The translations under genes were made by a program, and so were the position numbers. A stretch of DNA of 25,829 bases, taken from contig WELA01011549.1 of assembly GCA_009602735.1 (NCBI GenBank), forward strand, positions 9,399 through 35,227, read 5' to 3'. Position 1 is the first letter of the stretch, and the number at the start of each line of letters is the position of its first letter. The notes beneath the pieces were generated by a model, which saw nothing but the letters and a program-made list of their open reading frames with translations, did not search any database and was not told where the DNA came from. This document shows, piece by piece, positions 19,501-25,829 of the stretch. The stretch is from Mesotaenium endlicherianum. Taxonomy: Eukaryota > Streptophyta > Zygnematophyceae > Zygnematales > Mesotaeniaceae.

Positions 19501-20160
19501 GAGACATTAGAAGCAGCCCTTACAGCAGCGAAGAAAGCTCTACAACACGCGCAAGATGCTCAAGCAAGAGTGGCGAACAGATCCAGAAGAGAAATTACGT
19601 ACAGAGTGGGTGACAACGTGTTACTATCATCCAAGAACATTTCCCTGAACAACAGGCCTGCCGGCAGCAAGTTCTCTCCCAAGTATTTGGGACCCTTCAA
19701 GATTATCCAGCAAGTCAACCCCGTTGCTTTCAAGCTAGAACTTCCCCAGACTATGCACATCGACCCCGTATTCCACGCTTCCCTCTTCAAGCCATATGTG
19801 CAACCCGACAACAAGTTCCCAGGACGTGTGACAACCCCACCAGCCCCAACAATAGTGGATGATCATTTGGAGTACGAAGTGGAAGACATAGTGGCTATGA
19901 GAAATTTCAGGAGACAGCAGCAATACTTGATCAAGTGGAAAGGATATCCAGATTCGGAGAATAGTTGGGTGGCGGCGCACTACCTTGACAAAGTTCAGAG
20001 AAAGTTGAAGCGCTTCCATGCCGCCAACCCCCATCTTGGACCAGCCCCAAGTCTCTCTACTAGAAGCCCGAAGACTTCAGGGAGGCAGCCTGCCACCATC
20101 AAGAAGCAGCAGAAGACCCCTTGGAGGCAGCCTGCAAGAACAAGAAAGAGGAAAAATTGA
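16495..20160 (+). CDS. pol: Element E Pol polyprotein (protease, RT, RNase H, integrase, chromodomain)
   Basis: The open frame is 1221 residues from the Met at 16495, but the real product is probably a Gag-Pol fusion entered by -1 slippage at 16552-16558, so that Met need not be used. Aspartic protease: DSGA at residues 74-77. [47 protein letters not shown] and FIDD with Asp 430 and 431. RNase [15 protein letters not shown] (Asp 579), TTDHEAL. Integrase: His 762, His 769, Cys 799, Cys 802, then the catalytic Asp 832, Asp 893 and Glu 929 with the classic 35-residue D-E spacing; GPF module ([14 protein letters not shown]). Chromodomain about 1125-1175 ([24 protein letters not shown]), expected to steer integration through chromatin marks. 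The basic tail has a repeated GRQPA/WRQPA motif. Every catalytic residue is present and no stop or frameshift is seen. Confidence 0.96.
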   Translation: MLLLQGKGPSCTFMPQKVVKKRTAPVGQEPTTPRPTSREGNTPSEVETPVEDDVPAPMSLRGYLGGEKVHILVDSGAQGNFIAADFATKHGITMRTLDHDEEIMMPDGFSYTTPSKKTYPLALSIKSFKDRVVFSPMQLGKYDVILGTPWLTKHNPQVDWRTGTIKIKNDITSRICILRAIQNIQTQDIQKPAHEILLSALQLKRLVRKGHELLLALITPKDIKKDIESQEGSPVPKEIQEVFEDYKEVFSPELPKGLPPKRFVDHKIELEPGSKPISRPTFKMSYTELDEVKKQIKELLEHGFIRPSKSPFGAPVLFVKKKDGTLRMCVDYRALNKITIKNRYPLPRMDELMDRLVGAKYFTKIDLRSGYHQIRIAEPDIEKTAFRTRYGHFEFMVLPFGLTNAPATFMTMMNTIFQPMLDRFVVVFIDDILIYSKTLEEHARHLKEVLEVLKQNKLFAKESKCEFAKQEVEFLGLHVTADGIKIDPKKTTVVEEWPTPTTKKELQSFLGFANWYRKFIQGFSHIAAPLTDLLKKDRLYTWTEKEEEAFQELKRRLTTSPVLTLPSPNPDWPFHVITDASSYAIGAILLQDQGKGLQPIAYESRKLNPAEQNYTTTEREALAIVHALKVWRCYVEGRKVLVTTDHEALKHLQTQPYLSRRQARWSGYLQQYNITIQYQPGKTNPADPLSRLQLNAVMVSLKTDLEARFSAAYERDPYYKNGEAALDPCKKQEGNYWVRQDTGQRCVPNDLDLRLLLLREAHDNPLGGHFGILRTTGVLARTYCWPGMSKQVKEYCRSCDTCQRIKPSSQKAGGLLQPLPIPERQWTDISMDLIVDLPVTPRGHNAILTVVDRLTKMAHFIPTTTKATAPQLARLIFDNIFRLHGLPSRIVSDRDPRFTSHFWKNLFKNLGTSLDMSTAYHPQSDGQTERMNRTLKTSLKAYVSTLEQDWDMYLTPLEFAYNNTTQASTQESPFFLNYGFHPTTPLSFTAGHDEVPAATDFMETLEAALTAAKKALQHAQDAQARVANRSRREITYRVGDNVLLSSKNISLNNRPAGSKFSPKYLGPFKIIQQVNPVAFKLELPQTMHIDPVFHASLFKPYVQPDNKFPGRVTTPPAPTIVDDHLEYEVEDIVAMRNFRRQQQYLIKWKGYPDSENSWVAAHYLDKVQRKLKRFHAANPHLGPAPSLSTRSPKTSGRQPATIKKQQKTPWRQPARTRKRKN
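16552..16587 (+). promoter_or_regulatory. Predicted -1 ribosomal frameshift signal, gag to pol
   Basis: The heptamer A AAA AAC (16552-16558) is in the gag frame as TCA-AAA-AAC, the canonical X XXY YYZ pattern. After a 10-base spacer there is a perfect 7-bp stem, GGTAGGC (16569-16575) with GCCTACC (16581-16587), and a 5-base loop. The gag stop TAG (16571-16573) is within the stem. Pol is in the -1 frame and open through this site, so slippage yields a Gag-Pol fusion. Confidence 0.82.
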
Positions 20161-20917
20161 CATTAGACACTCTTCTCTTCTCGCAGTTTCTGGACAGAAA
20201 ACTAAAACTGCTACTGGTAATAGGTCTCTGCATAATAAATTCTGAAAATTTACCTGGCTGTAGTCCATGAGTAGCCGGTCATTTAGAGTCCAAGTTTGCT
20301 CAATTTGGAGCACTGGTGAGAGAGATATGATGCTCTAAGTAGAAGGGGGTCAGGCTGCTGGCATTGTTAGGACAGAATATGCCTTCTGACATTGTGCCTT
20401 CCCCTGAACTTGGAATGCTCTGAAACTCAAGACTCTGGTAGAACATCTTACAGCGCCCAGTTTGAGACTTAGTTTGCAGAATTTGGAGAAGTATAGAAGG
20501 ACTTATGATTTTCAGAAGTTTCTGCACAGATTTGGAGGAGTGCCTACTCTCTCAGCTCTCAACGACACTCCAGAAATGAGAATGCTCTCAAATTTGGTGA
20601 CCCGGTAGAGTTCTCCGACGCGGTCCGTCTGGCACTCGAATTTTCAGATTTGGAGCAGTTCTGTGGCCGCTATGAATTTTTGAGTTCGTGGCAGATTCTG
20701 GGCCAACTTGTACAATTTTCTTTATCATTAAGGAGTAGGCTAGCCAATAAGGTCACACCACCTACGACCTTGCCTAGTCTACCTTACATGTGTAGCACCT
20801 GACTTGGCGCCTTTGACTAGTCCTCTTCACATGTGTGGCATCTGACTTGAAACTGTTGACTAGTTTGCTCCACATGTGTAAGACCTGACTTGACGCGCCG
20901 AGACGTCGCTTTTTCTA
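20161..20917 (+). other. Element E 3' noncoding region
   Basis: About 760 bases between the pol stop and the polypurine tract with no convincing frame. Related words such as AGATTTGGAG, AATTTGGAGAAG and GAACTTGGAATG recur between 20300 and 20670, suggesting degenerate internal repeats. The end carries the 43-bp tandem repeats listed separately. Confidence 0.6.
20786..20899 (+). repeat. Tandem 43-bp repeats upstream of the element E polypurine tract
   Basis: Two full units (20786-20828 and 20829-20871) and a partial third (20872-20899). Each begins ACATGTGT, followed by CTGACTTG, and the full units also share TTGACTAGT. Units differ at a modest number of positions. They lie just before the polypurine tract. 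Confidence 0.85.
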
Positions 20918-20929
20918 TCGGGGGGGTGA
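20918..20929 (+). other. Element E polypurine tract
   Basis: The G-run with TGA in TCGGGGGGGTGA directly precedes the 3' LTR start TGTAGTG, the expected plus-strand priming site. Confidence 0.85.
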
Positions 20930-21432
20930 TGTAGTGATTTGAGTTATTATATATTAGTTTGCATATATTTTAATGTTTTCAAATATATTTGGAGTAGTAT
21001 TGTGTGGAGTCAAGTGTGAATAGGTACTCTAGTAACTTGGTTCATGTCCTTTGAACCTTCCAAGGCATTTTCGAAGTTAGAGGAAAGACCTAGAAGAACT
21101 CCATGTGGCAAAAGTCAGATGTGCCATTTTTAGGTCAAAAGGACATGTGTACATTATTCTAGAAAGAGGTGGCAAGTTTTGGGATGTGTTGGGTGCCAAC
21201 ACATCAACATACACCTTCCTAGAAATTACTTATGTAGCAAGTATATAAACAAGAGCTAGAACATAGAAAGACATTCCAGAATCACTCTTGTACTTGCCAA
21301 AATCCAGAAATATATTAACTTTCAAGAAGCCATCTCTCTTTCAAGAAGCTACCACTTGTGTTCAAAGATCCTTGTCTTGAATAGATAAAGTATTCTGTTT
21401 TACTAAGTACTTCATCTATCTGTTTCACTACA
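20930..21432 (+). repeat. Element E 3' LTR
   Basis: 503 bp, nearly identical to 14828-15330, with the same ends, TATA box (about 21242-21249) and four TTCnnGAA words (offset 6102 from the 5' LTR). Confidence 0.96.
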
Positions 21433-21437
21433 GCACA
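21433..21437. repeat. Target-site duplication of element E, right copy
   Basis: GCACA immediately after the 3' LTR, identical to 14823-14827. Confidence 0.92.
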
Positions 21438-22908
21438 ACTCCAACAGCAGCTGCAAACTGCAGCTGCGCACACGCGCCGCCACATGGCACGCGCACGCAG
21501 CCAGGCACAGCAAGGTGCGTCCAGGCGACCGCGACTGGCATCCCCGCACAAAGGGGGCCACCCTGGACTGCGCTGCACAGCCAGATTGCTGTCCGCAGCC
21601 TCAACGACGCACCCAGAACGGTGCACAGCTAGGGCATAAATCCTGGTTGCACACAAAACTCTAGCGCAAGCGCAAGTTGCGCTTTTGGGGTCACGACAAA
21701 CAAACTCGCCGAAGGGGGGGCACCACGAGGTTCAGTTGAAACAGCAGCGGTGCGCGCCCTTGATGGGCCGGCGTCACGGTCAACATGGGCCAGGGGCGAC
21801 CTGGAGGTGCCACTTGGTGGCATGGCAGCAGCGCAGTACACTGCGCACAGCGGCGCAGTGCGAATCTGCGGAGGCGCTAACAAAGGCGCATTCGCGCGAC
21901 TAGCGCAACCTGAGGAGAGCAACGACGGCCCCACGATCGCGGCCTACGCAAGCCGACACCCTTGGGACAACGTAGCGCCACCTGGAAGCAGCGCAGCGTC
22001 ATCTGGCGCACGCACAGCATACGCAGCGTCCGATCGCGCAACCGACACAGGTCCGGCAGCAGCTGCGCCGAGCAGGTACGTGCTCACATCAACACGTGTC
22101 ATGCGCACACGTCCCGGCACGGCCAAATGCGGCCCGGCGGTTGCACCTGGCATTCCCACGCAAGGGGGGGCATCCCCGACTGTGTTGTGCGGCCCGATCG
22201 CCGGCCGGAGCTCCGACGACGCGCTCACGGCTGCGCACAACTATGGCATAAACCTTGGCTGCGCACAGAGCCCTACCGCACACGCAATTTGCGCTGCTGG
22301 GAATCCGGCTAGCGCACGCATCGGGGGGGGGGCGCCACAAGCTTTGCACGGGGCAGCCGAGACCGACGTCCACGCCGGACTGACGACGCGTCCTCGCGGC
22401 CCCTGGAGCAACCAGGGCGCGCCACATGGCAGCTTCTAGCAGCCAAGCCCGCGCCAGCAATTGCAGCCGTTTCTGCAATTGCGCCAGCGACTGCCGCTGC
22501 ACTATTAGCTGCTGCGCACGCGCCTGCGGCATCGGCACACATGCCGGCGCCGACAGCCACGCCAGCAGCTGCGCCAGCATCGGCAGCTGCGCCAGTGTTC
22601 GTGGCACCTGCGCTGGCAGCTGCGCCGACATCTGCAGTGGCGCCAGCAGCGGCGCAAGCGTCAACGGTTCCACCGGCAAGCGGGACACCCGCACAAGAGG
22701 CGACGTCAGCCTCCACTATGGCGTCGGCGGCTGCACCAACGCACACAACCGTGCCAGCAGCAGTTGCTCTCGCGCCAGCAGCTGCGCCAATCGAGGTGTT
22801 CGTCGTCTCGCTAGCGCACGCAGCTGCGCCAGTGCCAGTTGCGCCAGCGGCCACTAGGCCTACGTCGGCAGCTGCGCTAGCCATCGCAACCGCGCCAACC
22901 TCCGTGGT
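21438..22908. repeat. GC-rich repetitive block, part 2
   Basis: Continues the block interrupted by element E. It holds two more ~600-bp units: landmarks GGCATAAATCCTGGTTGC near 21632 and GGCATAAACCTTGGCTGC near 22247, about 616 bases apart. Each is preceded by a CTGGCATCCCCGCACAAGG-like word and a GACTGYGYTG word. From about 22430 to 22905 the sequence is a degenerate array of GCGCCAGC/GCAGCTGCGCC words, open on both strands as Ala/Pro-rich frames. I do not recognise a gene. The last five bases, GTGGT, are the target-site copy for element D. Confidence 0.7.
22904..22908. repeat. Target-site duplication of element D, left copy
   Basis: GTGGT, identical to 25600-25604. Confidence 0.88.
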
Positions 22909-23652
22909 TGTAAGGTCATAGGTTTATGAAGTGCATTTTTGAGTTTTATTAAAGTATGTTTTGATTGTACAGTAGTGTAGAATGCATTTTTGGAGTCATT
23001 TTGATATAAAGTTCATTGAATTTGGTCAAATATTGAGAGAGTCACGGATTTCTAAAGTCTAATTAATTTTAAGGTCGGTTGATGACTGTCCTTAATTTGC
23101 GGTGAGCGCGACCGTCGGATTGACCCACAGCGTCGAGCGATCTGGCCCGTTAGAATGAACTCGAACCTTCACGTAAGTTCGGCTGACGCGGAGTGCCGAC
23201 TAGGTCAATTTACCTAGAAGTTTCGGTTTAGCCTAGCGCGTCTAAGATAGAATGTTCTAGTAATGTCGATGCATGTATGTGGACGTCAATTCGGCCCGAC
23301 ACGTTAACTTAGACTGATTTGGCTTACTCACAAATGTTTTGGAAGAGACGATTTGACGAACACTTAGGAAAATCCGTAGCTTCTTCCTAGAGGGGAGCAC
23401 TTAGGCAGAAAATTATAAATAGGCATAACATCTTTGTTTCTTATGAGTTTTCACTTCTGTAAATTTCTACGAGTTTGTAATGACAAGGCCTTTTATCCTA
23501 CATTATTTGTGAGCAGTTTCTTGCCACTCAAAATGTCAAGCAATTTTCCTAAGCTTTCTTAGTGACATGCCGCTGCACTCTTTAGTATGATTGTAACTAG
23601 TTCCTTTCCTCGTGAGTCACTACGCTTCCACTAGGGCACTTTGCCCCTTTCA
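22909..23652 (+). repeat. Element D 5' LTR
   Basis: 744 bp, TGTAAGGTCATAGG to GCCCCTTTCA. TATAAATA at 23414-23421. U3 has AGAATGTTCT near 23250 and CTAGGT/ACCTAG near 23200-23217, both shared with other family-1 LTRs. Confidence 0.93.
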
Positions 23653-23654
23653 TT

Positions 23655-23666
23655 TGGTATTGGAGC
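23655..23666 (+). other. Element D primer-binding site
   Basis: TGGTATTGGAGC two bases inside the LTR, matching 10 of 12 bases of the initiator tRNA-Met site. Confidence 0.83.
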
Positions 23667-23689
23667 TGGGCTAGTTTGCATATTATATT

Positions 23690-24722
23690 ATGGAGTCGCA
23701 GTCGGCAGCTGGAGGAGGCAAACATGTCGAGCATGTCGAGCGCGCGGGGCAGCAGGCAGCACCAACGATGACCAGAGAGCAACAAGAAATGCAAGCGATG
23801 CTGAGGCACATGGCGAATGCAATTGGAGGAGAAGTCTATGCCCAATTTCAACAAAATATGCGCGCGGAGGTGGAGAGAATGGTGCGAGTTGTCGTTGGAA
23901 ACGCCGCTTTGACGAGTTCGACACCTCCACCCGTTGTACCACCAATTCACGTTAACCCAATGGTGCAACCAGTTATTCCACCCGCATCGGGAGTGCGTGC
24001 GCCTAAGCCTGAAGTTTATGTTGGAGAGCGTGGATCGCCGCCTGTTCATCAGTGGACTTTTGGAGTGAAGAAGTTTATGGAGTATTCTGCGCTCACGCCC
24101 AACAGGCAAGTCGCCTTTGTCATATTTTTGCTGCAGAAGAGTGCTGGAGCTTGGTATGAACGAGAGGAGCGGCTGTCTGGAACTCCTGCTACTGTTGATC
24201 AGCTCTTTGAAGGCTTGAAGAGGCAATTTCAACCTATTGCACCCGAGGCTACCGCTTCGAGATCTATTGGTGCGCCTTCGTCAACGAGGAAGCGTTCAAG
24301 AGTATGTATCGCGCTTCAACGAGCTGGTGCTTCAATGTCCATCCATGCACAAGTCGGAGATCATGGACAAGTTCAAGAGGGGACTCAAGCCAACTGTGGC
24401 CAAGGAAGTGGCGCTCAAGGACCCTACCAGTCTTGGAGAAATGATGGCATTGGCAACAAGGGTCGACGCTGTGGAGTATAGTCAGAGGCAGTGGAGCAGC
24501 CACAACTTTGGAGGATATCGACACTTTGGATCTCAAGCGCCAAGCACGAGTGTTCAAGGTCCAGTACCCATGGAGTTGGGACTTGTTCAGTACCAGTACA
24601 AGCAGCAAAATTTCAAGCCGAGAGGACCTTGCTATAATTGCGGCAAGTTTGGACATTTGGCTCGAGATTGTCATGTGAAGGCGAAGCAACCTCAACAACA
24701 GGAAAAAGGAGGACGCCAGTAG
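23690..24722 (+). pseudogene. Element D gag with a one-base insertion
   Basis: The start at 23690 follows the primer site closely and gives MESQSAAGGGKHVEHVERAG. The frame carries the capsid-like region (HMANAIGGEVYAQFQQNMRA, FGVKKFMEYSALTPNRQVAF, LKRQFQPIAPEAT). An extra T near 24256 (ACCGCTTCGAGATC, where element A has ACCGCTCGAGATC) shifts frame. The correct frame resumes as RDLLVRLRQRGSVQEYVSRF, KRGLKPTVAKEVALKDPT and a zinc knuckle (CYNCGKFGHLARDC), ending GRQ-stop at 24722. Apart from this insertion it is the best-preserved family-1 gag here: it lacks the stops seen in A and C. Confidence 0.9.
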
Positions 24723-24868
24723 GTCGTTCTGGAATGTCTACTGGCGTGAAGACAAGAACTCACAAGGAGGTTATCCCCAAGAGCCTGCCGAGAAGCAAAG
24801 GACGAGACGTTGACAAGCCTATCATCGTGGAAGGAGTAGTCGACGGCAACAAGGCCGTAAGGTCATAG
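24638..24868 (+). pseudogene. Element D pol remnant ending in the 3' LTR
   Basis: The -1 frame across the gag end reads TTGKRRTPVGRSGMSTGVKTR, then PIIVEGVVDGNKA, and is cut before the protease DSGA. It terminates at TAG 24866-24868 in the LTR. The Met at 24638 is unlikely to be a real start; entry would be by frameshift. Confidence 0.8.
24701..24747 (+). promoter_or_regulatory. Predicted gag-pol frameshift region of element D
   Basis: GGAAAAAGG (A-run 24703-24707), a 5-base spacer, then a perfect 10-bp stem, ACGCCAGTAG (24713-24722) with CTACTGGCGT (24738-24747), and a 15-base loop. The gag stop TAG (24720-24722) closes the 5' arm. Pol is in the -1 frame. The slip heptamer is not canonical. 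Confidence 0.65.
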
Positions 24869-25599
24869 GTTTATAAAGTGCAATTTTTAGTTTCAGGAAA
24901 GTATGTTGTGATTGTATAATAGTATAAAGTGCATTTTTGTGGTCATTTTGATATAAAGTTCATCGAATTTGGTCAAGTATTGCGAGAGTTATGGATTTCT
25001 GAAGTTTAATTAGTTTTGAGGTCGGTTGACGACTGTCCTTTATTCGCGGTGAGCGCGACCGTCGAATTGACCGACAGCGTCGAGCGATCTGGCCCGTTAG
25101 TGTGAACTCGAACCTTCACGTAAGTTCGGTTGACGCGGAGTGCCGACTAGGTCGATTTACCTAGAAGTTTCGGTTTAGCCTAGCGCGTCTAAGATAGAAT
25201 ATTCTAGTAATGTCGATGCATGTATGTGGACGTCAATTTGGCCTGACACGTCAGATTAGACTGATCTGTCTTACTCACAAATACTCTGGAAGGGACGATT
25301 TGACGAACACTTAGGAAAATCCGTAGCTTCCTGCTAGGGAGGAGCACTTAGGCAGAAAATTATAAATAGGCATAACTTCTTTGTTTCTTATCAAGTTTTA
25401 CTTCTGTAAATGTCTACGGGTTTGTAGTGACAAGGCCTTTCATCCTGCATCATTTGTGAGCAATTTCTTGCCACTCAAAATGTCAAGCAATTTTTCTAAG
25501 CTTTCTTAGTGACATGCGGCTGCACTCTTTAGTATGATTGCAACTAGGTCCTTTCCTCGTGAGTCACTACGCTTCCACTAGGGCACTTTGCCCCTTTCA
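24856..25599 (+). repeat. Element D 3' LTR
   Basis: 744 bp. It starts CGTAAGG rather than TGTAAGG because of the deletion junction and ends GCCCCTTTCA. TATAAATA at 25361-25368. Confidence 0.92.
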
Positions 25600-25604
25600 G
25601 TGGT
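25600..25604. repeat. Target-site duplication of element D, right copy
   Basis: GTGGT immediately after the 3' LTR, identical to 22904-22908. Confidence 0.88.
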
Positions 25605-25829
25605 GGCCTGCCGTGCACGCACACTGCCACTTGGCGGCCATACAGCAATCAGCAACGCACGCAGCGGGCGCACGCTAGTAGCGGTCGTCGGTCGACCAGC
25701 GGTAGCGCAGAAGCGCGCTGGGCCAGACCAGGGACGCCGCACGGAGGAGGCGTCGCGTCTTCCCCGCTCATTTTGCGTGCTGGAGACGCCAGCAGCACCA
25801 GCGGCAATCGCGCCCTACGCGCTAGCCTC
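25605..25829. repeat. GC-rich repetitive block, part 3
   Basis: Continues the same GC-rich DNA beyond element D (GCGCACGC, GCCAGCAGCACCAGCGGC words). No gene is recognised; it runs off the window edge. Confidence 0.6.

Larger units (their letters stand above)
14828..21432 (+). mobile_element. Element E: complete family-2 Ty3/gypsy chromovirus
   Basis: 6605 bp on the plus strand: 5' LTR, primer site, gag, -1 frameshift signal, protease-RT-RNase H-integrase-chromodomain, ~770-bp 3' noncoding region with tandem repeats, polypurine tract, 3' LTR. It is flanked by the perfect duplication GCACA. The two 503-bp LTRs differ at about four positions by eye, and both reading frames are open with all catalytic motifs, so this is a recent and perhaps competent insertion. 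It landed inside one unit of the GC-rich repeat block. Confidence 0.97.
22909..25599 (+). mobile_element. Element D: internally deleted family-1 chromovirus
   Basis: 2691 bp on the plus strand with two 744-bp family-1 LTRs, a primer site, gag and the first part of the pol frame. Then it jumps from just before the protease active site (24855) straight into the 3' LTR. RT, RNase H, integrase, chromodomain and the polypurine tract are missing. The perfect GTGGT duplication shows both LTRs belong to one integration event. The LTRs differ at roughly one base in ten over their first 250 bases by eye, so it is old. It could have been moved only by enzymes from intact relatives if the deletion predates insertion. 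Confidence 0.93.

Noticed and set aside
21750..22439. A 229-codon plus-strand frame in the GC-rich block
   Set aside because: It spans diverged repeat units without matching frames in the sister units, so coding constraint is not supported.
22309..22921. Ala-rich frames on both strands as a structural protein gene
   Set aside because: They mirror each other over a GCGCCAGC word array, lack a credible start context or domain, and the plus-strand frame runs into the element D LTR.
1..25829. CRISPR array, tRNA, rRNA or bacterial operon features
   Set aside because: No regularly spaced short direct repeats with unique spacers were seen, no RNA gene was recognised by eye, and all recognisable proteins are eukaryotic retroelement products.

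Overview
This is a repeat-dense nuclear window from a eukaryote, most likely a green plant of the streptophyte lineage. The evidence is Ty3/gypsy LTR retrotransposons of chromovirus type (integrase followed by a chromodomain) whose primer-binding sites resemble the 3' end of plant initiator tRNA-Met (consensus TGGTATCAGAGC). A decayed DIRS/Ngaro-like reverse transcriptase is also present; such elements are not typical of flowering plants, so a charophyte alga, bryophyte or other non-seed plant is my low-confidence guess. I see no ordinary host gene, tRNA, rRNA or CRISPR array.

Layout: (1) 1-6043, element A, family-1 chromovirus on the minus strand, with its 3' LTR cut by the window edge. (2) 6044-7436, AT-rich sequence holding a broken DIRS-like RT. 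(3) 7437-13208, element C, a second family-1 copy on the minus strand whose 5' LTR is truncated at 13208. (4) 13209-14827, 21438-22908 and 25605-25829, one GC-rich repetitive host block (about 3.3 kb once joined), split by two insertions. (5) 14828-21432, element E, a complete family-2 chromovirus on the plus strand: 503-bp LTRs differing at about 4 positions, target-site duplication GCACA, and open gag and pol. (6) 22909-25599, element D, an internally deleted family-1 copy on the plus strand with target-site duplication GTGGT; it keeps gag and the start of protease between its LTRs.

E looks recent and structurally competent. A, C and D are old and broken. In both families pol lies in the -1 frame relative to gag. 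A perfect stem-loop that buries the gag stop codon sits just after an A-rich run at the overlap. In E the run is the canonical A AAA AAC heptamer in the gag frame followed by a 7-bp hairpin. In family 1 a 9-10-bp hairpin is kept in all three copies. This predicted -1 frameshift signal is the best-supported functional finding. Other points of interest are TTCnnGAA/GAAnnTTC (heat-shock-element-like) motifs in the LTRs of both families, a family-1 pol stop codon supplied by the 3' LTR with the polypurine tract inside the coding frame, a nonsense codon shared by A and C, and diverged ~600-bp repeat units in the GC-rich block. Six single-N positions mark assembly joins, several with duplicated flanks that create false repeats and one false frameshift.
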